From Aurantiacibacter sp. MUD11 (GTDB taxonomy: Bacteria; Pseudomonadota; Alphaproteobacteria; Sphingomonadales; Sphingomonadaceae): a DNA stretch of 64,000 nucleotides. A program made the translations under genes and the position numbers. The notes beneath the pieces are model-generated. The model was not told where the DNA came from. It made no database searches and worked only from the letters and a program-made list of their open reading frames with translations. Below are positions 8,572 through 17,095 of the stretch, piece by piece. The stretch's first letter is position 1. Each line of letters opens with the position of its first letter. The DNA lies in assembly GCF_026967575.1 (NCBI RefSeq), contig NZ_CP114054.1, positions 1,550,001 through 1,614,000 on the forward strand, read 5' to 3'.

Positions 8572-9483
8572 ATGGGCAGTTTGAAGACAGGCACTATTGC
8601 CGCGATTGCGGCAGCATTGGTGCTGGCGGGAATTGTGGGCTGGCGCTTTCTTGGCGGGGACGGCGACACGACTGCGCCGGAAGCCGGCGAAGCTGCCGGG
8701 ATGTCCACCGCCCCGACACTGGAGGAACTGGCGGAGCGGGCCGAGGCCGATCCGGACAACCCTGTCGCCTGGCAGGAACTGGGCCTCGCCTATTTCGGTG
8801 CCAACCGTTTCGACGAGGCGGCTGCCGCCTACGAAAAGGCCGTGGAGGCCGATCCGGACAGCGCCGTGCTGTGGTCCTCGCTGGGCGAGGCACGGGTGAT
8901 GGCCAGCACCGACGAGCCGCTGCCCGCCCCCGCCATCGAGGCCTTCCGCCGCGCACTGTCGCTGGATGGCTCCGACGCACGCGCACGCTATTTCATGGCG
9001 GTGCAGAAGGATCTTGGCGGCGACCACGAAGGGGCGATCGCCGACTGGCTGGCACTGCTGGCGGATACGCCCCCGGGCGCGCCGTGGGAGACCGACCTCG
9101 TCCGCACGATCCAGCAGGTCGGCGCGATCAACGACATCGAGGTGGAGCAGCGCATCGCCAGTGCCGCGGGCACGCGCGACCTGCTGCCTGCCGATGCCTT
9201 GTCCGGCCCGCGCGGACCGACGCAGGAGCAGATGGCGGCAGCGGCCAGCCTCTCTCCCGACCAGCAGCAGTCGATGGCCGAAGGCATGGTGCGAAACCTC
9301 GCCAACCGGCTGGATGCGCAGGGGGGCAGCGTGGACGAGTGGGTGATGCTGATGCGCAGCTACCAGCAGATGGGGCGGCTGGGCGAAGCGCGCCGCACGC
9401 GTGACCGGGCGCTGGCCGCACATCCTGAATCCGAGTCGCAAATAAATAGCGTTGCCGAGAACTTAGGTATTCGCTCAAATTGA
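8572..9483 (+). CDS. CcmI/CycH-like TPR protein
   Basis: A 303-residue protein with an N-terminal transmembrane helix (about residues 6-24) and then tetratricopeptide repeats; NPVAWQELGLAYFGANRFDEA and the following SAVLWSSLGEA block are typical TPR units. The architecture matches the C-terminal part of CcmI (CycH), the apocytochrome c-handling subunit of the haem ligation complex, but it lacks the usual two-helix N-terminal module. The ATG at 8572 is chosen because a run of G (GGGGGG) lies just upstream; an in-frame ATG at 8467 overlaps the divergent promoter. Its position beside multihaem cytochromes supports a role in c-type cytochrome maturation, though a general TPR scaffold is possible. 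Confidence 0.65.
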   Translation: MGSLKTGTIAAIAAALVLAGIVGWRFLGGDGDTTAPEAGEAAGMSTAPTLEELAERAEADPDNPVAWQELGLAYFGANRFDEAAAAYEKAVEADPDSAVLWSSLGEARVMASTDEPLPAPAIEAFRRALSLDGSDARARYFMAVQKDLGGDHEGAIADWLALLADTPPGAPWETDLVRTIQQVGAINDIEVEQRIASAAGTRDLLPADALSGPRGPTQEQMAAAASLSPDQQQSMAEGMVRNLANRLDAQGGSVDEWVMLMRSYQQMGRLGEARRTRDRALAAHPESESQINSVAENLGIRSN

Positions 9484-9578
9484 AATAAATATTCGGGCGA
9501 CGTGGACTCGTTGTCGCATAAGCTGCATAGTTATTTTGCAGAACAGGTCGCACCGAAGGGGCGGAGGGAGCCGACCGA
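9484..9578 (+). promoter_or_regulatory. AT-rich leader and promoter region of the two-partner secretion operon
   Basis: The gap is clearly more AT-rich than the flanking genes. TTGTCG at 9511 and TATTTT at 9532 (15-bp spacing) are possible but weak -35/-10 elements. A strong Shine-Dalgarno GGAGGGAG sits 8 bp before the next ATG. Confidence 0.3.
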
Positions 9579-11393
9579 ATGAGGGAATTTTCACCGGTCC
9601 GGGGGCATGCCGGGTCTTGTTCACTGTCGTGGCGGGGCGTTTTGGCGCTGGCGGCCAGCAGTCTGGCAATCGCCACTCCGGCGATGGCGCAGGACACCAG
9701 TCCGCCGACGCGGGACGAGCTGCGCGTGCCGCAGCCGCGCGCCGAACAGCGCCAGGGCGTGACGCTAACGATCGACGGCCAGATGGAGCGACGCGCCTGC
9801 GCGCTCGACAACCCGGACTATGCCGATCTCACGGTCACGCTGAACGCGGTAACCTTCACCGGTGCCGAACGCGCATCCGATGCCGTCCTCTCGACCGCTT
9901 ACGAAGGTTATCTCGGCCGCGAGCTCCCGATCCGCGCACTGTGCGACATCCGTGATCGTGCCGCCGCCGTGCTGGCGGACGCTGGCTACCTCGCCGCCGT
10001 GGAGATCCCGGCGCAGAGCCTGGGCGACGGCGTGGCCGAAATGCGCGTGGTGCTGGGCCGCCTGGTTGCCGTGCGCGCGCGCGGCGATACGCAGGGCGCG
10101 GAAGGCGTGCTCTCGGCCTATCTCGAACGGCTGGTCGACCAGCCGGTGTTCAACGTCAACCAGGCCGAACGCTACCTGCTGCTCGCCAACGACGTGCCGG
10201 GCATGGAAGTGCGCCTGTCGCTGCGCCCTGCAGAAGGCGGCGAGCCGGGTGACCTGGTCGGCGAGGTCGCCGTGCTGCGAGAAACCTTCGCGCTCGATGC
10301 CAATGTGCAGAACTGGGGCAGCAAGGCGCTGGGCCGCTTCGCCGGGCTGGTGCGCGCCGAAGCCTATGGCCTGACGGGCGCGGGTGACCGCACCTCCATT
10401 TCCTTCTTTACCACGCTCGACATCGAGGAGCAGCAGACGCTGCAGCTGGCGCATGACATGCGCATCGGCGGCGACGGGCTGGTGCTGGGTGGATCGCTGA
10501 CCCTGGGCTGGACCGAACCCAACGCCCTGCCCGGCTTCGACATCGAGTCCGAAACAGTGCTGGTGAACCTGGAGGCGGCCTATCCCTTCCTGCGCACGCA
10601 GGAGGCATCCGTCTGGGGCGCCGTCGGCTTCGACTACGTCGACCAGGACGTGAGCTTCAGCGGCGTCGACTTCACCCGCGACCGCGTGCGCACAGCATAC
10701 CTGCGCGGCGATGCCCTGTTCATCGACGGGGATTCGATTGCCCGGCGCGGCGGCTATTCGCCCTACGAACCGCAAAGCATGGTGGCCGCCTCGATTGAGC
10801 TGCGGCAGGGCATCGGCGCCTTCGGTGCGACGGACGATTGCCGGTCCAACCTCAATGCCTGCGTCGCCGGCGGTGCGATCCCGCCGGCGCGCATCGAGCA
10901 GGACCCTACGCCTACCTTCGTTCGCGGCGAGGTATCGATCGAATATCGCCCGGCCCCGGTCCTCGCGATCAGTTTCGACCTGGAAGCGCAGCATAGCGGC
11001 AACCCGCTGCCGGCCTTCGAGGAGTTCTCGGGCGGGCAATATTCCATCGGTCGCGGCTACGATCCCGGGTCGATCATCGGCGACAGCGGCGTGGGGGCCT
11101 CGCTGGAGATCGGCTATGGCTCGCTGGTGCCGACATCCCTGCAGGATATCGCCACCCAGCCGTTCGTCTTCGTCGATTTCGCGCGGGTCTGGAACGAGGA
11201 TCCGAGCCTGGCCCTGAACAGGACTGACTGGCTCGCTTCGACCGGCGTGGGCCTGCGCTTCATGCGCGGCGCCAACGTGCAGGGCGAATTCGCAGTCGCC
11301 GTGCCGCTGCGCACCCTCGACACACAGACCGAGCGCAACGACGTGCGCTTCCTGTTTTCGCTGACCGCCCGGCTGCTCCCGTGGAGGAACTGA
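9579..11393 (+). CDS. Two-partner secretion transporter, TpsB (ShlB/FhaC/HecB family)
   Basis: A 604-residue outer-membrane protein with a signal peptide (cleavage after AMA, about residue 37). POTRA-like domains follow at about residues 50-215 (the block RELPIRALCDIRDRAAAVLADAGYLAAVEIP is characteristic of POTRA_2), and then a C-terminal beta-barrel of alternating hydrophobic strands from about 220 to the end. These proteins recognise the TPS domain of their partner in the periplasm and export it across the outer membrane. The length is normal for the family. The stop overlaps the next start as TGATG, so the transporter and its presumed substrate are translationally coupled. Confidence 0.88.
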   Translation: MREFSPVRGHAGSCSLSWRGVLALAASSLAIATPAMAQDTSPPTRDELRVPQPRAEQRQGVTLTIDGQMERRACALDNPDYADLTVTLNAVTFTGAERASDAVLSTAYEGYLGRELPIRALCDIRDRAAAVLADAGYLAAVEIPAQSLGDGVAEMRVVLGRLVAVRARGDTQGAEGVLSAYLERLVDQPVFNVNQAERYLLLANDVPGMEVRLSLRPAEGGEPGDLVGEVAVLRETFALDANVQNWGSKALGRFAGLVRAEAYGLTGAGDRTSISFFTTLDIEEQQTLQLAHDMRIGGDGLVLGGSLTLGWTEPNALPGFDIESETVLVNLEAAYPFLRTQEASVWGAVGFDYVDQDVSFSGVDFTRDRVRTAYLRGDALFIDGDSIARRGGYSPYEPQSMVAASIELRQGIGAFGATDDCRSNLNACVAGGAIPPARIEQDPTPTFVRGEVSIEYRPAPVLAISFDLEAQHSGNPLPAFEEFSGGQYSIGRGYDPGSIIGDSGVGASLEIGYGSLVPTSLQDIATQPFVFVDFARVWNEDPSLALNRTDWLASTGVGLRFMRGANVQGEFAVAVPLRTLDTQTERNDVRFLFSLTARLLPWRN

Positions 11394-14300
11394 TGACCAA
11401 GCCCCGCACGCTCACCCGTTCCGCCCTGCTGCAGGGTTGCGCGCCCGTGGCGCTGTCCCTTGCCGCGCTGGCCGTGCCGCACACTGCCAAGGCGCAGGCC
11501 ATCCAGGCCACCCCCTCCGTCGTGCAAGGATCGGTCGTCATCGATCGCACCGCGCCCACCTTCGATGACATCACCGTAAGTGGCTTCGACGCGGTTATCG
11601 ACTGGACGCCGGACACCGATGTCAACGGCGCGGCGCTGACCTTCCTGCCCAACGGCAATACGGCAATCTTCCGCGGCGGCGCCGGCGATCCGGGTTTTGC
11701 CGTGCTCAACCGCATCCTGCCCGCACCCTTGCAGAACCCGGCCGAATTTGCCGGCACCGTGCAGGCGTTCCTGACCGATGCGCTTGGCGGCCAGGCCGGC
11801 CCCGGCGGTTTTGTCGCCTTCTATTCGCCCACCGGCATCCTGGTGAGCGGCACGGCGGTGTTCGAAGTGCCGCAGCTGATGCTGACGACCAACGACGTCG
11901 ACATTGCCAGTTTCACCGATTTCGCCACCGGCGCCGGCCCGATGCTGCTGTCGGGCGACCCGTCGCTGATCCAGATCGCTCCGGGCGCCAGCTTTACCGG
12001 CACGCCCGAAGGCAGCTTCTTCATCGTTTCCTCGTCCAACATCGACATGGCGGGCGATGCCTATTTCAATGGCTCCACCGCCTATGTCGGCGGGATCGAC
12101 CTGTCGCTTTCGCACAGTTCCGGCCTGTTCGACATCATCGTGAATGTCGGCACCGAGGGCCTGGCGATCAATCACACGGGCAGCACCGGCGGTCCGGAAC
12201 CGACTGGCGCGGGCGACAACCACATCATCTATGGCGTGGCCCACACGCTGGGCGGCTCCACCAGCGGCATGGGGATGCTGTTCAGCGGCAACCTCGGCTT
12301 CGACCCGGCAGTGTCGGCGACGCTGGCCGATGGCGAGATCATCCTGTCGGCGAATTACGACGTCCTGGGGCGTACGGTCGATGGCGGCACCGCCCAGGGC
12401 GCTGCCTCCTTCTTCAATGGCCGCGACCCGATCCCTCTCGAAACCGGCGACATCCTGATCGATGGCGTGACCGCGACCAGCGATTTCACGGCGGTTGGCA
12501 CGCACCAGACCGTTGTCGATACCCAATTTGGCGGGTCCAGCTTCGCTGGCGACCTGGTGCTGGTCGGGCGCGAAATTGCGAGGATTAACGCCGGTGTCGG
12601 CTCGCTCATCACCATCGATGGCGACGCCTATGTCTCGGCCAACAATTTCGGCGTCGAGGGCGTTGAACCCAATCCGGTGATCGGCGGATTTGCCGAGATT
12701 TATGCTGGCTTCGACGCGCAGGTCGATATCGGCGGCGCGGCAGTGGTGACGGCCAATGCCTATGCCGAAGTGGATCTCACCGGCACGATCGTCGGCGATG
12801 CCACCGGCGGCGCATCGCAGGTGCTGGCAGAGGGCGGCACGATCAATTTCGGCCAGAACCTGGACGTCCTCACCAATGCCTTGGTCGAGGATCCCGGTGG
12901 CACTTACGATTCTGCCGGCAATTTCCTGGGCGGGTTCCCCGAACTGGTGGCCATTCAAGGCGGCACGATTATCGGCCTGGCCAATTTCAACATGGAGGCC
13001 AACGCCTTCTCACCGGACCTGACCGGCACCTCTGCCAGTCTGCCGGGCAGCGCTACCGGCGGCAGCGCCGGGCTCGCGGCCGATTTGAACGGCGGTTTGA
13101 TCAGCTTTGCCGGCAACATCGACATCGTGGCCAGTGGCTTCGTCGGCGATGGGGTAGCCAGCGACGGCCCCGGCGCGACCGGAACCGGCGGCGATGTTAC
13201 ACTGATTTCCGGGCCCGACAGCACTATCAATGCTGGCCTGATCTTCCTGCGGGCCGATGCTGCGGGTGGCAATGTCACCGGCGGCGGCGACGGCGGTGCC
13301 GCCGTGGGCGGCGTGATCAACGTGATCGCCCAGTCGGGCGTCGATTTCGGATCGCTCCTCTATCTGCAGCAGGAAACCTTCGGCGGCAGCGGCAACAGCG
13401 GAGGCAGCGCCACGGGCAACGATGCCTTCATCCTGGCCGATGGCGGCACGCTGACCGGTGGCGATCTCGACATCTTCATGAATACGGTCGGGGGCGATGC
13501 CACCGGCACCGGGAATGGCGGCGACGCAAGTGGCAGCGGGGTTGCCATCGTGGCGCTCAATGGCGGGGCAATAAGCCTCAGCTCCCCTTCCTTCAGGACG
13601 TTCAGCTCGGGCATGTTCACGGCCGGCGGTTCGGCCACCTCTGGCGTCGGCGGTCTCGGCACCGGCGGCAATTTTGTGTTGCAGGTCGATAATGGCGCTT
13701 TTGCCGTCGATGGCGACAGCGATATCCGCATCGAGACCGACGGCGGCGCCAGCGTCGACGCAAACGGCGGCAATGCCGGCGGCGGCGACATCTCCATCAT
13801 TGGCGCCAGCAACGCCGATTTCGATTTCGCCTTCCTCGATCTCATCAGCCTGAACAGCGGCGGCGCGTCTACCAATGCCACGGCCGGACAAGGCGGGGGC
13901 GGCGACATCAATTTCATACTCCAGGCCGGGTCGACGTTCGATTCCCTGCAGGAAGTCAGCGCCGACAGCCTGGGCCGCGATGACTTCAGCGCCATCGGTG
14001 GCGTCGGTATCGGCGGTATCATCGGCGTGGCTATCGACGGCACCAGCAGCATGAACGTGCGCAGCCTGCGCCTGACGTCGTCTGGCTCCGGCACGACCAC
14101 CACCAATGGCGATGGCGGTGCAGGCTTCGGCAACCCGGTGTCCATCGATATCGTCGGCGGCTCGCTGACGGCTGACGACATCTTCCTTGCCAGCCAGGGT
14201 GCAGGTGGCAACGCAACTGGGGGGATCGGCGGCACTGGCGATGCCGGCGCTGTCTCCGTCAGCAACGACGGCGGCAATCTCACCGTCAACACCTCGCTCG

Positions 14301-17095
14301 ACTTGCGCGCAGAGGGCATCGGCGGGGACGGCCTCAACCCTGGCTTTGGCGGCGGCACCGGTCAGGGCGGCCTCATGCAGATCCTCACCGCCAACGGCGG
14401 GGTATCCAGTTTGGCTGCGGTGGATGTCACTGCAGAAGGCCGGGGCGGCTTCTCGATCCTTGGCAACGGCGGCGCAGGCCTTGGCGGCTCGGTGCTGGTG
14501 GATGTTTCGGGCAGCGATTCCAGCCTGACGATCAGCGGTCCCACCAATATCGCGGCGGATGGATCGGGCGGTGGTTCAAGCACGTCTTCCGGTGTCGGTG
14601 GCGCAGGAACGGGCGGTTTGGTCTTGGTGCAAGTCACCGATAACGCCGGTCTCGGGCTGGCCGGCGATTTCACCTTCGGCGCGGTCGGCCGGGGCGGCAA
14701 CGGTCGCGGCGGCGGCATCGGCCAAGGCGGCGACGCGAGCCTCCTGGTCGATACTGCAACCGCCAATATCGACAGCGCCGTGGTGATCGCGGTGGATGGC
14801 TTCGGTGGAACGGCCTCCGGCACCACCCCCTTGCCCGGCGGCGACGGGATCGGCGGCGTGGCGCAGGTCGATATCTCCGGCAGCACCTTTGTCATGGATG
14901 TCAACGGCAGCCTGGTGCTCAGCGCGGAGGGCCAGGGCACAGGCTCGGCCAGCGGCATCGGTGGTGACGGCATTGGCGGTGCCGCAACCGTCAACCTCGT
15001 CAACTCGACGGTAGGCTTCAGCAACGAGCTGGCGCTTTACACGCTGGCCGTCAGCGGCGGGTCGAACACGCAGGATGGCGGGATCGCACAGGGAGGCACC
15101 AACCTGCTGTCGCTGACAAACAGCACGCTGACGGTCAACGACATAACCTTCGAGAACACCGCCACCGGCAATGCCCAGGCACCCGGCGGCGATGCCTCGA
15201 ACGGGGACCAGAATATCCTGCTCGACAATTCCACGCTGACGTCCGACCGACTGTTCATCTTCGGCGGTGCGCTCACTCGCGCAGAGAATGCGACCACCGA
15301 CAGCGGCGACGTGCTGGTGCAGCTGGGCAATGGGTCCAGCGCCAGCTGGAACCAAGTCTATGCCGAGACATTCGGCATCTCGACCACGACCACGGCCACG
15401 AATACGGCCGGCGTCGTCCAGTTCGAGACGCTGGCAGGCGGTTCGCCCTCCACACTCAGTCTCGGCGATGCCGAAATCTACGTCGAGGCCGGCGGCGGGG
15501 CGAGCAACACGGGCGGTTCGTTCAACATTTTCGCCACCAACGGCACGATCGACATGGCGACGCTGAACGTCTTCTCGCAAGGCGATCTCGATCCGCCGTT
15601 TGCGTCAGGCCTGATTGCCGATAACGGCACGATCCAGATCACCGACCTCTTCCTGCTCGACATGACCGGCGACCTGATCCTGCAATATGCCAACGGCGGC
15701 TCGATCATCGGTGGCGCAGCTCTCAACGACCTCTCGGCGTTCTTCAGCCTCGACGTGACGGGCACCTTCTTTGTCGAGGGCGACAATGATGCGGTGCCCT
15801 TGATCGGCGCGGACTTCTGGCAGATCTCCTCGCTCGACGTGGAAATCAATCCGCTCGCACGCTTGTACGGTACATTCATCGACTTCATCTCGCTCGATGA
15901 CGTGCATACCAATGTCGTCGGCGGCACCACCAACGGGGCGGGCTACACCATCACGAACGCGGAGGGTGATTCGCTGGAGGGCGTCGCCATATCGCTGAGC
16001 ACTCCGGCCACACCCAACGCGGTCGACCTCGAGGTGCGCGACCTGCAGATATTCGGCTCGCTCGACGGAGACCTGACCTCGGTACAATTGAGCACGGATG
16101 GCACGCTGGCGGTGATCGGCGAGATCACCTTCGGCTTTGCCGCTCCGACCGACACGCTCAGCCTTTTCGCGCAGGAGATGCTGCAAATCGTCCTGCCCGG
16201 TGGCGGCATCTTCATGACCGACGCCCAGGGCAATATTTCCGGCGACCTGTTGCTCGTGTCCGACGGCATCGCGATGACCACTGCGGACACGCTTGGTCTG
16301 ATCGCCAACGATCCTTTCGACACCAACATCCCGGCAGCCCTCGACGATTTCACCGCCACCGGCGTGACCGGGCCATATTCCTATATCAGTGCCGGCTCGG
16401 TATCCCTGCAGGGCTTCGACTTCATCTACGGGCAGAATACCGGCGATGCGACCAATCTTGCCGGCATCGAGGTGTTACAGGGTGGACAAGGACTGATCAT
16501 CGGCCAGATCGATCCGCTGCCCACTGATCCGCCGCTCACCACCATCGTCTATGGCCATGCGGCAACAGCACCGGGGGCCCCGGTCTCGCAGGACGATGCC
16601 TTCTTCTTCGATACGTTCAACAACAACACGCTGGTCGGGCCGTTTACCAATGAATCGACGCTCAACAACTGCGTGATCAACACGCAGGATTGCGGTGGCG
16701 GGACGCCGACGCCAACCCCGACACCGACGCCCACACCGACACCAACGCCGACGCCTACTCCGACGCCAACCCCGACACCGACTCCCACGCCGACGCCTAC
16801 TCCAACTCCGACGCCGGAAGAGCCGGGACCGGAAGATTTCACCGATCCGCCCAACGGATCGCAGATCATCGATCCGATCGACGAGGAAGAGGACGAAGAG
16901 GAAGAAGAGACCGCAGTCGGCACCACGCCTGCTTCCGATGACGAGTTCGGCGTCGACTTCCCGGCACTGTTCAGTGCGCCGATCATGAATGACGATGAAG
17001 TCGTGCGCGATCCGGTCACCAGCGGTGGCGACAGCGCGCTCTACGATCTCGGCACCAACAACCGGGGCAGTAGCAACGAAGGGGGGACGGAATGA
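11393..17095 (+). CDS. TpsA-like large exoprotein with Thr-Pro linker
   Basis: A 1900-residue protein. The start is taken at 11393, just after GGAGGAA, not at the in-frame GTG 12 bp earlier. A long signal peptide ends near AKA (about residue 34). Residues about 35-260 resemble the TPS/haemagglutination-activity domain: the segment FYSPTGILVSGTAVFEVPQL matches the NPNGIxxG...A.xV.xL pattern of that domain. Most of the rest is low-complexity Gly/Ser/Asp/Thr repeat typical of secreted beta-helices. Near the C-terminus come 19 Thr-Pro dipeptides and an acidic stretch (EEEDEEEEE). No autotransporter barrel is present, so the adjacent TpsB should export it. Its role could be adhesion, biofilm matrix or contact-dependent activity; nothing in the C-terminus identifies a toxin. 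Confidence 0.8.
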   Translation: MTKPRTLTRSALLQGCAPVALSLAALAVPHTAKAQAIQATPSVVQGSVVIDRTAPTFDDITVSGFDAVIDWTPDTDVNGAALTFLPNGNTAIFRGGAGDPGFAVLNRILPAPLQNPAEFAGTVQAFLTDALGGQAGPGGFVAFYSPTGILVSGTAVFEVPQLMLTTNDVDIASFTDFATGAGPMLLSGDPSLIQIAPGASFTGTPEGSFFIVSSSNIDMAGDAYFNGSTAYVGGIDLSLSHSSGLFDIIVNVGTEGLAINHTGSTGGPEPTGAGDNHIIYGVAHTLGGSTSGMGMLFSGNLGFDPAVSATLADGEIILSANYDVLGRTVDGGTAQGAASFFNGRDPIPLETGDILIDGVTATSDFTAVGTHQTVVDTQFGGSSFAGDLVLVGREIARINAGVGSLITIDGDAYVSANNFGVEGVEPNPVIGGFAEIYAGFDAQVDIGGAAVVTANAYAEVDLTGTIVGDATGGASQVLAEGGTINFGQNLDVLTNALVEDPGGTYDSAGNFLGGFPELVAIQGGTIIGLANFNMEANAFSPDLTGTSASLPGSATGGSAGLAADLNGGLISFAGNIDIVASGFVGDGVASDGPGATGTGGDVTLISGPDSTINAGLIFLRADAAGGNVTGGGDGGAAVGGVINVIAQSGVDFGSLLYLQQETFGGSGNSGGSATGNDAFILADGGTLTGGDLDIFMNTVGGDATGTGNGGDASGSGVAIVALNGGAISLSSPSFRTFSSGMFTAGGSATSGVGGLGTGGNFVLQVDNGAFAVDGDSDIRIETDGGASVDANGGNAGGGDISIIGASNADFDFAFLDLISLNSGGASTNATAGQGGGGDINFILQAGSTFDSLQEVSADSLGRDDFSAIGGVGIGGIIGVAIDGTSSMNVRSLRLTSSGSGTTTTNGDGGAGFGNPVSIDIVGGSLTADDIFLASQGAGGNATGGIGGTGDAGAVSVSNDGGNLTVNTSLDLRAEGIGGDGLNPGFGGGTGQGGLMQILTANGGVSSLAAVDVTAEGRGGFSILGNGGAGLGGSVLVDVSGSDSSLTISGPTNIAADGSGGGSSTSSGVGGAGTGGLVLVQVTDNAGLGLAGDFTFGAVGRGGNGRGGGIGQGGDASLLVDTATANIDSAVVIAVDGFGGTASGTTPLPGGDGIGGVAQVDISGSTFVMDVNGSLVLSAEGQGTGSASGIGGDGIGGAATVNLVNSTVGFSNELALYTLAVSGGSNTQDGGIAQGGTNLLSLTNSTLTVNDITFENTATGNAQAPGGDASNGDQNILLDNSTLTSDRLFIFGGALTRAENATTDSGDVLVQLGNGSSASWNQVYAETFGISTTTTATNTAGVVQFETLAGGSPSTLSLGDAEIYVEAGGGASNTGGSFNIFATNGTIDMATLNVFSQGDLDPPFASGLIADNGTIQITDLFLLDMTGDLILQYANGGSIIGGAALNDLSAFFSLDVTGTFFVEGDNDAVPLIGADFWQISSLDVEINPLARLYGTFIDFISLDDVHTNVVGGTTNGAGYTITNAEGDSLEGVAISLSTPATPNAVDLEVRDLQIFGSLDGDLTSVQLSTDGTLAVIGEITFGFAAPTDTLSLFAQEMLQIVLPGGGIFMTDAQGNISGDLLLVSDGIAMTTADTLGLIANDPFDTNIPAALDDFTATGVTGPYSYISAGSVSLQGFDFIYGQNTGDATNLAGIEVLQGGQGLIIGQIDPLPTDPPLTTIVYGHAATAPGAPVSQDDAFFFDTFNNNTLVGPFTNESTLNNCVINTQDCGGGTPTPTPTPTPTPTPTPTPTPTPTPTPTPTPTPTPTPTPEEPGPEDFTDPPNGSQIIDPIDEEEDEEEEETAVGTTPASDDEFGVDFPALFSAPIMNDDEVVRDPVTSGGDSALYDLGTNNRGSSNEGGTE
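16703..16816 (+). repeat. (Thr-Pro)19-encoding tandem repeat
   Basis: A 114-bp run of alternating Thr and Pro codons (ACN CCN) in frame within the exoprotein gene. Codon choice varies, and longer blocks recur (the run from 16708 is partly repeated near 16756), so it probably grew by unequal duplication. At protein level it is a stiff, extended linker between the beta-helix and the acidic C-terminus. Confidence 0.9.

Noticed and set aside
6405..9404. A 999-codon open frame on the plus strand opposite the flavin/cNMP/FeS gene
   Set aside because: It runs antisense to a gene with clear domains and has an Arg/His/Gly-rich composition typical of shadow frames in GC-rich DNA.
11114..12958. A 614-codon minus-strand frame within the TpsB/TpsA region
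   Set aside because: It is antisense to two well-supported genes, has no ribosome site, and its composition (Gly, Ala, Arg, Asp) mirrors the repeats of the exoprotein.
16703..16816. The short tandem repeat as a CRISPR-like array or a microsatellite without function
   Set aside because: Unit length is 6 bp, there are no spacers, and it is in frame within the exoprotein as Thr-Pro codons.
11393..17095. Exoprotein as a classical type Va autotransporter
   Set aside because: There is no C-terminal beta-barrel; a separate TpsB gene lies upstream.
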